Shown: positions 1 to 4,763 of the stretch, piece by piece
Numbering within the stretch: the stretch's first letter is position 1
Layout of the letters: each line of letters starts with the position of its first letter
Source of the DNA: Hyphomicrobiales bacterium
GTDB lineage: Bacteria > Pseudomonadota > Alphaproteobacteria > Rhizobiales > Beijerinckiaceae
NCBI GenBank assembly: GCA_028290085.1
Contig: JAQGKN010000333.1
Coordinates: forward strand, 1 to 5,388
Direction: 5' to 3'
DNA length: 5,388 nucleotides
Notes under the pieces: model-generated
The model's database searches: none
What the model was told of the DNA's origin: nothing
Seen by the model: the letters and a program-made list of their open reading frames with translations, nothing else
Translations under genes and position numbers: made by a program

Positions 1-251
1 ACGTCGAGCCCATTTCCGTCCGCAAGTCGCATGTCGATAATGGCAAAGGCGGGAGCAGACCGTCTGATAGCTGCGAGACCGTCTGCGACGGATTCGGCGC
101 CCGCGACCTGAAACCCTCGGCTTTCCATGGCCCGGGTCAGGCGGGAAAGGAAAGGCTTATCGTCATCAACGATGAGGAGCGTCATTTCTGCAGGTTGCGA
201 AGGCTCTGCGAGAAGGGACGGCTGAATGTCAGTCCGTAAATTTTCCGTCAT
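1..251 (-). CDS. regA: RegA/ActR/PrrA-type redox response regulator (5' part, truncated by window edge)
   Basis: Only the first 83 residues are present; the C-terminal half, including the Fis-type helix-turn-helix expected for this family, lies beyond the left edge. The visible part is a receiver domain: LLIVDDD (residues 25-31) supplies the acidic Mg2+ pocket, and IIDMRLADGNGLD (71-83) places the phosphoacceptor at Asp73. The phrases KPFLSRL and DMRL.DGNGLD match RegA/ActR/PrrA proteins, which act in the cytoplasm as global redox regulators of respiration, carbon and nitrogen fixation genes. The start at 251 is chosen because GAGGA (258-262) lies 6 nt upstream and the resulting leader of about 24 residues before the receiver fits the family. 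The internal ATG at 185 would remove that leader and has no such site. It follows the regB stop by 48 nt on the same strand, so the pair is probably one operon. Identification is firm despite truncation. Confidence 0.93.
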   Translation of the reverse strand, partial: MTENLRTDIQPSLLAEPSQPAEMTLLIVDDDKPFLSRLTRAMESRGFQVAGAESVADGLAAIRRSAPAFAIIDMRLADGNGLD

Positions 252-257
252 TTTCAA

Positions 258-262
258 TCCTC
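258..262 (-). promoter_or_regulatory. Ribosome binding site of regA
   Basis: GAGGA on the minus strand sits 6 nt before the ATG at 251-249. It decides this start over the in-frame ATG at 185-183. The upstream arm of a potential hairpin (263-293) ends directly beside it, so access to the site could depend on that structure. Confidence 0.7.
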
Positions 263-293
263 AGCTTCCCAAACAATATAGGTCTGGAAAGCT
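263..293 (-). repeat. Intercistronic inverted repeat (potential RNA hairpin) between regB and regA
   Basis: In the minus-strand transcript AGCTTTCC (293-286) can pair with GGGAAGCT (270-263). This gives an 8-bp stem with one G-U pair around a 15-nt AT-rich loop. It lies wholly in the 48-nt gap between the regB stop and the regA start and abuts the regA ribosome binding site. There is no following T run, so it does not look like a rho-independent terminator. It could modulate regA translation, mark an RNA processing point, or be coincidental. Confidence 0.4.
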
Positions 294-303
294 CACTTTT
301 CAC
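275..303 (-). promoter_or_regulatory. Possible internal promoter for regA
   Basis: On the minus strand GTGAAA (303-298) and TATATT (280-275) are separated by 17 nt and match the sigma-70 -35 and -10 consensus at 4/6 and 5/6 positions. The -35 element overlaps the last codons of regB. A start near 268 would give a very short leader including the regA ribosome binding site, and would exclude the upstream arm of the overlapping hairpin. It is a pattern match only and competes with the hairpin explanation. Confidence 0.2.
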
Positions 304-1640
304 CACCCGCCGCGGGCCAAAGGCAGATTGTTGCCACTGTTGAGCCGCTCAAACTGCGAGCGCGACCAGACGACGACGATCCGTGCGCCGCGCCCGGGCG
401 GCGGGACATTGGCCATGGCAACGTTTGCGCCGGATCTTTCAAGTAACGTCTTGGCGATAAACAGACCAAGTCCCAGCCCGCCGTCCTCCGACCTGGCCCG
501 GCGCTCAGGTCCCTTGGTCGATATATAGGGCTCACCGAGGCGAATGAGAACATCCGGGAGGAAGCCGGGGCCGTCATCCTCAATGGTTATGCGGACCTGC
601 TCTTGCGTCCACTGCATTTCGATGCGAACGCGGCTCTTTGCAAAGTCGATCGCATTTTCGACGAGGTTACCCAAACCATAGAGAATTCCCGGGTTGCGCC
701 GGCAGACTGGCTCCGCTCCATCACCGGCTCTATCGATCACGACGTCCACGCCGAAATTTCGCTGGGGTTCCACCACCTCCTCCACGAGATGACTGACGGT
801 CATGCGATCGAGCATTTCGGCACCTTCGGCACCTAGCGAGGCGAGCTTGCCAAGGATCGTGCGGCACCGCTGGACCTCCTGTGCAAGCAGTGCCACGTCC
901 TCTGCGACCAGCCCCTCGCTTGGCAGGATTTTGGCGAGATCCTTAACAACCAGTGTGATCGTCGCAAGTGGCGTCCCCAGCTCGTGGGCAGCGGCGGCCG
1001 CGAGCCCATCCAATTGGGTCAGGTGCTGCTCCCGCGCCAGGACGAGTTCTGTCGCTGCAAGCGCGTCCGACAGACGGCGGGCTTCTTCCGATACTCGAGC
1101 CGCGTAAATGCCGATGAAGGCTGCTCCCAGGACGATCGCGAGCCAGATCCCTGCAAGATAAAGGATGGGCAGGCTGAGGCTGTCGCCGGGCTGCCAGGGC
1201 AGTGGCAGATGGAAAAACGCCAGGAAGCTGGCCGCCAGAACAATCAAGACACCTAACAGGAGTGTCGCTCGGCTGGTCAGTGACACCGCCGCAATCATGA
1301 CTGGCGCAAGAAAGAGCATCGCAAAAGGGTTTTCGAGCCCGCCTGTGAGGTAAAGCAGGCCGGAAAGCTGAAGGACGTCGTATGAAAGAAGCAGGAGGGC
1401 GGCTGTGTCCTCCAACCGGTAGCTGACGGGAAAGCGGACGCGTAACCCAATATTCAGCCATGCTGAAGCCGCAATCGCCAGTAGACATAGACCCAGCGGC
1501 AAGGGAAACCCCAGACCGTAAAAGGTCGCCACGACCGCGGCGGCCTGACCGGCGACAGCGAGCCATCGCAGGCGGACGAGCGTGTCCACGCGCAAGCGAC
1601 GCGCGCGGCGTCCGAGGTTCAGGTTTGCAAGATCGGGCAT
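300..1640 (-). CDS. regB: RegB/ActS/PrrB-type redox-sensing membrane histidine kinase
   Basis: A 446-residue sensor kinase, close to the 460 or so of Rhodobacter RegB. The N-terminal part (about residues 25-180) holds six hydrophobic segments typical of the inner-membrane sensor. Between the third and fourth is GGLENPF (100-106), matching the ubiquinone-binding GGxxNPF motif. The kinase core follows: H-box AAAHELGTPLATI with phosphorylated His219, the redox-active cysteine motif QRCRTIL with Cys259, N-box NLVENAIDFA (325-334), G1 DDGPG (355-359) and G2 GGLGLGLF (387-394). The His219-Cys259 spacing of 40 residues equals that of His225 and Cys265 in R. capsulatus RegB. It would phosphorylate the adjacent RegA under reducing conditions. 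The ATG at 1640 gives a normal N-terminus, but its ribosome binding site is weak (GGTAG), and an inverted repeat lies 17 nt upstream. No catalytic residue appears lost. Confidence 0.95.
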   Translation of the reverse strand: MPDLANLNLGRRARRLRVDTLVRLRWLAVAGQAAAVVATFYGLGFPLPLGLCLLAIAASAWLNIGLRVRFPVSYRLEDTAALLLLSYDVLQLSGLLYLTGGLENPFAMLFLAPVMIAAVSLTSRATLLLGVLIVLAASFLAFFHLPLPWQPGDSLSLPILYLAGIWLAIVLGAAFIGIYAARVSEEARRLSDALAATELVLAREQHLTQLDGLAAAAAHELGTPLATITLVVKDLAKILPSEGLVAEDVALLAQEVQRCRTILGKLASLGAEGAEMLDRMTVSHLVEEVVEPQRNFGVDVVIDRAGDGAEPVCRRNPGILYGLGNLVENAIDFAKSRVRIEMQWTQEQVRITIEDDGPGFLPDVLIRLGEPYISTKGPERRARSEDGGLGLGLFIAKTLLERSGANVAMANVPPPGRGARIVVVWSRSQFERLNSGNNLPLARGGW

Positions 1641-1656
1641 GAACTACCAATTAAGC

Positions 1657-1671
1657 GCTATCGGGGATAGC
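1657..1671 (-). repeat. Perfect inverted repeat in the regB leader
   Basis: GCTATC (1657-1662) and GATAGC (1666-1671) are perfect 6-bp arms around a 3-nt centre. It lies 17 nt before the regB ATG. In RNA it would be a compact hairpin just upstream of a weak ribosome binding site; in DNA it could be an operator half-site pair. No factor can be named. Confidence 0.35.
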
Positions 1672-1694
1672 TGCCTGCACTCTAAGGATTTTTT

Positions 1695-1705
1695 ACGAAG
1701 TTCGT
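1695..1705. repeat. Perfect short palindrome in the regB/phaZ control region
   Basis: ACGAA-G-TTCGT is an 11-bp inverted repeat with 5-bp arms and a single central base. It follows a run of T (1689-1694) and lies near the middle of the divergent gap, where a shared operator could affect both genes. The short arms make a chance origin quite possible. Confidence 0.25.
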
Positions 1706-1739
1706 GGCTTGCTGTGTCCGCCTTTGTGAGCGGTTGAAA

Positions 1740-1754
1740 ATAAGACAAGCTTAT
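1740..1754. repeat. Short inverted repeat upstream of phaZ
   Basis: ATAAG (1740-1744) and CTTAT (1750-1754) form 5-bp arms around 5 nt. It ends one base before the TTGC-N3-GCAA element. Weak on its own, it is listed because of the clustering. Confidence 0.15.
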
Positions 1755-1755
1755 G

Positions 1756-1766
1756 TTGCGATGCAA
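1756..1766 (+). promoter_or_regulatory. TTGC-N3-GCAA inverted repeat, candidate PhaR-type operator
   Basis: TTGC (1756-1759), GAT, GCAA (1763-1766) is a perfect inverted repeat 90 nt before the chosen phaZ start. PhaR repressors of alphaproteobacterial polyhydroxyalkanoate genes are known, as I recall, to bind TGC-rich dyads of the form CTGC-N3/4-GCAG, which this resembles apart from the outer base of each arm. Assignment to PhaR is inference. PhaR is not encoded in this window. Confidence 0.3.
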
Positions 1767-1782
1767 TCGGTGATATTCTCCC

Positions 1783-1842
1783 ATGAACCGGATTGCGCCG
1801 CGCTATGTTCAGTTTTTTCGCAGCGCACGCGCGCCTGCATAG
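1783..1842 (+). CDS. Possible 19-codon leader peptide upstream of phaZ
   Basis: An ATG at 1783 opens a 19-codon frame (MNRIAPRYVQFFRSARAPA) ending at TAG 1840-1842, 13 nt before the phaZ ATG and overlapping the start of the phaZ ribosome binding site by two bases. The sequence around its start, cccATGAACCG, is repeated exactly at the phaZ start (1853-1863). There is no strong ribosome binding site before it. The peptide is basic and aromatic, and I recognise no family. If translated, termination at 1842 would place ribosomes next to the phaZ start. It may equally be a chance frame. Confidence 0.2.
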   Translation: MNRIAPRYVQFFRSARAPA

Positions 1843-1848
1843 GATGGG
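1841..1848 (+). promoter_or_regulatory. Ribosome binding site of phaZ
   Basis: AGGATGGG ends 7 nt before the ATG at 1856, with AGGA itself 11 nt away. It supports the start at 1856 rather than TTG 1793 or ATG 1805, which lack a comparable site. The ATG inside it (1844) is in the same frame and would add only four residues. Confidence 0.5.
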
Positions 1849-1855
1849 TTTCCCC

Positions 1856-3175
1856 ATGAACCGCTATTCGTATCACATGTATGAAATGGCCCACGCAGCG
1901 CTGGTGCCGGCGCGCGCCTGGTCTGACGCCACGCGTCTGTTCTTCAAGAGTCCCATGAATCCGCTGACCCATACGGCGCTGGGTAAGAATGTCGCAGCTT
2001 CAGCGGAATTGTTCGAGCGTGTGACTCGCCGCTATGGCAAGCCGGTGTTTGGCTTCGACACGACTGAGGTAAATGGCGAGCGCGTCGCGATTTCGGAAGA
2101 AATCGTCTGGGAGCGTCCATTTTGCAAATTGATCCATTTTGCGCGCAGCACAACGAGACTGGCACGTCCCCAGCCTAAGCTGCTCATCGCTGCTCCGGTC
2201 TCGGGGCATTATGCAACCTTGTTGCGCGGCACGGTCGAAGCCTTTCTGCCGCACTACGAGGTCTACATCACCGACTGGTCCGACGCGCGCATGGTGTCCC
2301 TGACCGAGGGGAGCTTCGACCTCGACGATTACATTGATTACCTGATCTCCATCTTTTCGTTTTTGGGGAAAGACATCGAGGGCGCCGGCCTTCACACATT
2401 GGGTGTGTGCCAGCCGTCCGTGCCGCTCATCGCGGCAGTCGCCCGGATGGAAATGGAGGATCACCCATTCGTTCCGGCATCGATGACGCTGATGGGCGGC
2501 CCTATTGATACCCGCCGAAGCCCGACAGCCGTGAACAAACTGGCTCAGGAGCGCGGCACCGCCTGGTTCAAGAAGAACTGCATAGTCACTGTGCCGTTCC
2601 CCTACCCGGGAATGGGTCGGCAGGTTTACCCGGGCTTCCTTCAGCTGTCCGGCTTCATGGCGATGAATATGGACCGGCACGTGAATGCCCACGTCGAAAT
2701 GTTCAACCATCTCGTAAAGGGTGACGGCGATTCCGCCGAGAAGCACCGTGATTTCTATGATGAATATATGGCCGTGATGGATCTCTCGGCCGAGTATTAC
2801 ATGCAGACAATCGAATGCGTGTTCGTGCGGCATTCTCTCCCCAAAGGAGAAATGACGCATCGCGGAAGTCCGATCGACCTCACTGCCATTCGTCGCACCG
2901 GGCTGATGACAGTCGAAGGCGAAAAAGACGATATCTCGGGCGTTGGACAGACCTACGCTGCACAGGAACTCTGCGTGAACATTCCGGACGCCAAGAAGGT
3001 CCATTACCTTCAGATGGGCGTGGGACATTACGGTGTGTTCAACGGCTCGCGTTATCGTTCGGAAATCGCGCCGCGTATCCGCGACTTCATCGCCAACCTG
3101 GAGTTCGATGCATCGGCGTCGAAGAAGACGCGCGCAAAGCCCGTAGCTCTCAAGATTGCGGCATCGAACGGCTGA
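1856..3175 (+). CDS. phaZ: Intracellular polyhydroxyalkanoate (PHB) depolymerase
   Basis: A 439-residue alpha/beta-hydrolase of the cytoplasmic PhaZ family, which hydrolyses native polyhydroxybutyrate granules to hydroxybutyrate or oligomers. The N-terminus YHMYEMAHAALVPARA and the block NPLTHT match the family. The nucleophile is cysteine, not serine, in GVCQPS (Cys185), as in Ralstonia eutropha PhaZ1 (Cys183). The acid lies in EGEKDD (Asp358 by spacing, or Asp359), and the histidine is His391 in VGHYGVF. The C-terminal PHB_depo_C region is complete. There is no signal peptide, fitting an intracellular enzyme. The start at 1856 is preferred because MNRYSYHMYEM aligns with family N-termini and AGGATGGG precedes it; the frame is open back to TTG 1793. 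The length slightly exceeds the 419 residues of PhaZ1, the extra being a Lys/Ala-rich tail of about 20 residues. It is divergent from regB and 55 nt before the metallopeptidase gene. Confidence 0.93.
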   Translation: MNRYSYHMYEMAHAALVPARAWSDATRLFFKSPMNPLTHTALGKNVAASAELFERVTRRYGKPVFGFDTTEVNGERVAISEEIVWERPFCKLIHFARSTTRLARPQPKLLIAAPVSGHYATLLRGTVEAFLPHYEVYITDWSDARMVSLTEGSFDLDDYIDYLISIFSFLGKDIEGAGLHTLGVCQPSVPLIAAVARMEMEDHPFVPASMTLMGGPIDTRRSPTAVNKLAQERGTAWFKKNCIVTVPFPYPGMGRQVYPGFLQLSGFMAMNMDRHVNAHVEMFNHLVKGDGDSAEKHRDFYDEYMAVMDLSAEYYMQTIECVFVRHSLPKGEMTHRGSPIDLTAIRRTGLMTVEGEKDDISGVGQTYAAQELCVNIPDAKKVHYLQMGVGHYGVFNGSRYRSEIAPRIRDFIANLEFDASASKKTRAKPVALKIAASNG

Positions 3176-3184
3176 CGAACACGA

Positions 3185-3199
3185 TCGCCACACTGGCGA
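3185..3199 (+). repeat. Perfect hairpin-forming repeat just after phaZ
   Basis: TCGCCA (3185-3190) and TGGCGA (3194-3199) form a GC-rich 6-bp stem with a 3-nt loop, starting 10 nt after the phaZ stop. No T run follows (the next bases are CTCAGCCCG), so it is not a standard intrinsic terminator. It could be a weak pause, a 3'-end stabiliser of phaZ mRNA, or a processing point before the metallopeptidase gene. Confidence 0.35.
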
Positions 3200-3230
3200 C
3201 TCAGCCCGTAATTCGATTAGACTCGTCGGG

Positions 3231-4037
3231 ATGCTGCGACTCTTCCGACGAGACACTCCCCCAAGTTCACCTGCCCACGATCGGCTCGACGTGGCGCACG
3301 AAGGTCGCACTTATTCCGTCTCCCTCAAGCGCGTGACGGGTGCGCGGCGCTTTACACTTCGCGTTCGCGCTGCGACTCGCGATGTCGTGCTGACAATGCC
3401 AAGCCGCGGCTCAATGAGTGCAGCACGCGATTTTGCGCAGCGCTATGCGGCATGGATTGCGGCACGGCTGCATCGCCTTCCGCAGCCAATTCCATTCCGC
3501 AACGGGTCAATCATTCCGATACGCGGAGATGATCATCTCATCGTTCACACTGAGGCGACGCGTGGCGGAATTGAAGTGAATGCGATCAAGGTCGGCGACT
3601 CAATGTCGCGCATGCTGCAAGTCTCGTGCGGAGAAGATTATGTTCCGCGCCGCGTCGGCGACTATCTGAAACGCGAGGCCAAGCACGATCTTGAAGCAGC
3701 GGTTCGACATCACACGAAACAACTCGGATTTGCCGCACGGCGCGTAACTGTACGCGATACGACAAGTCGCTGGGGATCGTGTTCCGCAAGTGGCTCACTC
3801 AATTTTTCATGGCGTCTGGTGATGGCTCCGGCGTTCGTGCTGGACTATCTCGCTGCGCACGAAGTCGCGCACCTCGTTCATATGAATCACTCTGACAAGT
3901 TCTGGGAACTTACGCGCCAACTCGCGCCATCTACCGATCGCGCGGAGACATGGCTAAAGGCCCATGGAACTGCGCTTCACCGGTTCGGCGCAGAGCCAAC
4001 GGAATCGTTGTCCGCATCTCGAACGAAGGTCAGGTAA
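3231..4037 (+). CDS. YgjP-like (DUF45, M48-type) zinc metallopeptidase
   Basis: A 268-residue protein ending in a YgjP/DUF45 metallopeptidase domain. The zinc site is AAHEVAHLVHMNHSDKFW: His210 and His214 of HEVAH, catalytic Glu211, and His220 of the NHS motif as probable third ligand. The upstream SRWGSCS motif (about 179-185), the segment RRFTLRVRAATRDVVLTMP and the end WLKAHGTALHRFGA are typical of alphaproteobacterial members. No membrane segment or signal peptide is visible, so it is probably cytoplasmic. The substrate is unknown for this family. ATG 3231 is chosen because MLRLFRR-type N-termini are usual; the frame extends back to TTG 3156 inside phaZ, but without support. The ribosome binding site is poor (GTCGGG directly before ATG), so translation may be weak or depend on phaZ. 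Its last 20 codons, including the stop, overlap the 3' end of trmB on the other strand. Confidence 0.85.
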   Translation: MLRLFRRDTPPSSPAHDRLDVAHEGRTYSVSLKRVTGARRFTLRVRAATRDVVLTMPSRGSMSAARDFAQRYAAWIAARLHRLPQPIPFRNGSIIPIRGDDHLIVHTEATRGGIEVNAIKVGDSMSRMLQVSCGEDYVPRRVGDYLKREAKHDLEAAVRHHTKQLGFAARRVTVRDTTSRWGSCSASGSLNFSWRLVMAPAFVLDYLAAHEVAHLVHMNHSDKFWELTRQLAPSTDRAETWLKAHGTALHRFGAEPTESLSASRTKVR

Positions 4038-4726
4038 ACAGGGGGACGCCCTTCGCGGAACGCCTTGGCCTCGTAGCGCGTGCTCGGCCAAAGAGGCCAC
4101 GGCTCGCACCAATTGCGTGCGACCGCTTCCCGCCATGCCAGGCCGTGTGTTTTCAGGATACGGGCGAGGACCCACCCGGCGTAATCGTCGATGTCCGTGG
4201 CGAAGCGGAATTCTCCGCCTGGGCGAAGGACACGCGTTATTTCCTGAATGTTTTCAAGCGAAAGGAATCGGCGCTTACGCTGGCGCCACTTCGGCCATGG
4301 GTCTGGATAAAGCACGTCGACCCTATCGATTGATCCAGTCGGAAGCCGTTCCAGAACCTGCCGCGCGTCTCCATGATGAACACGGACATTGGTTAGCCCC
4401 TGCTCCTCAATCTGAACAAGCAGCTTGGCGACCCCGTTGACGAACGGTTCACAACCGATGAAGCCGATTTCACGCTGACGAGCCGCTTCGAAAACGAGAT
4501 GCTCTGCGCCACCGAAGCCAATTTCCAGACGAACCGCTTTCGGGCGTTCCGGAAAGAGGCTTGCTGGGTCGATGCTGCCGGCCGAAACATCCATCGCCAA
4601 TGACGGCAGCACATCCTCCACCAGCGAGGCTTGGTGAATGCGGAGTTTCTTGCCCTTCCGGCGCCCGAAGAGCGTTCGCGCTTCGGGCGTATCGTTTGAA
4701 AGGGAGAGACGAGGGTCGTCCCCCAT
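3977..4726 (-). CDS. trmB: tRNA (guanine-N7-)-methyltransferase
   Basis: A 249-residue SAM-dependent enzyme that makes m7G46 in the variable loop of tRNAs (EC 2.1.1.33). It shows the class I methyltransferase fold with motif I EIGFGGAEH (68-76), then GFIGCEPFVNGVAKLL (88-103), the TrmB signature YPDPWPKWRQRKRRF (140-154), LRPGGEFRFATD (167-178) and the C-terminal TRYEAKAFREG (216-226). Asp142, Asp178, Thr216 and Glu219 match residues I recall as functionally important in E. coli TrmB. The position of E. coli His151 is Gln149 here, and the common GTRYE is STRYE. The ATG at 4726 has AGGA 8 nt upstream. It follows metK by 37 nt, so co-transcription is likely. A tail of about 13 residues after YLTFVR exceeds the usual family end and lies entirely within the overlap with the convergent metallopeptidase gene. 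Confidence 0.94.
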   Translation of the reverse strand: MGDDPRLSLSNDTPEARTLFGRRKGKKLRIHQASLVEDVLPSLAMDVSAGSIDPASLFPERPKAVRLEIGFGGAEHLVFEAARQREIGFIGCEPFVNGVAKLLVQIEEQGLTNVRVHHGDARQVLERLPTGSIDRVDVLYPDPWPKWRQRKRRFLSLENIQEITRVLRPGGEFRFATDIDDYAGWVLARILKTHGLAWREAVARNWCEPWPLWPSTRYEAKAFREGRPPVYLTFVRDADNDSVGSAPNR

Positions 4727-4734
4727 TGCCGTGG

Positions 4735-4738
4735 TCCT
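4735..4738 (-). promoter_or_regulatory. Ribosome binding site of trmB
   Basis: AGGA on the minus strand lies 8 nt before the trmB ATG (4726-4724), in the 37-nt gap after the metK stop. It confirms the trmB start and its independent translation within a metK-trmB transcript. Confidence 0.6.
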
Positions 4739-4763
4739 GCTTAAAGTGGCGAGGCAAATCAGA

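Larger units (their letters stand above)
1641..1855. promoter_or_regulatory. Divergent regB/phaZ intergenic region
   Basis: This 215-bp gap must carry the upstream control signals of regB (leftward) and phaZ (rightward). I see four short inverted repeats (1657-1671, 1695-1705, 1740-1754, 1756-1766) and a possible short leader ORF (1783-1842). No convincing sigma-70 promoter can be assigned to either gene. The best partial elements on the plus strand are TTGAAA at 1734-1739 and TATTCT at 1774-1779, which are too far apart to pair with each other. I found no sigma-54 pattern at normal spacing and no FNR box. Confidence 0.6.

Noticed and set aside
943..1650. 235-codon minus-strand frame overlapping regB in another frame
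   Set aside because: A shadow of the regB sensor region: Arg/Pro/Ser/His-rich composition and no domain, whereas the regB frame carries all kinase and membrane motifs.
1734..1779. Sigma-70 promoter for phaZ built from TTGAAA and TATTCT
   Set aside because: The elements are 34 nt apart, and neither has a credible partner at 16-18 nt.
1793..1855. Extended phaZ N-terminus from TTG 1793 or ATG 1805
   Set aside because: No ribosome binding site and no match to family N-termini; the extension would overlap most of the possible leader ORF. ATG 1856 has an upstream site and family-like sequence.
3156..3230. Metallopeptidase start at TTG 3156 inside phaZ
   Set aside because: The extra 25 residues are polar, low in hydrophobic core and unlike family N-termini; no ribosome binding site is visible.
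2000..3310. 436-codon open frame on the minus strand opposite phaZ
   Set aside because: It mirrors phaZ codon structure in GC-rich DNA. Its translation is rich in His, Arg, Ser and Cys with no recognisable domain or ribosome binding site, while the plus-strand frame is an unmistakable PhaZ with its catalytic residues.
3964..4440. Plus-strand open frames opposite trmB
   Set aside because: No recognisable domain and overlap with strongly conserved trmB motifs; these are antisense shadows.
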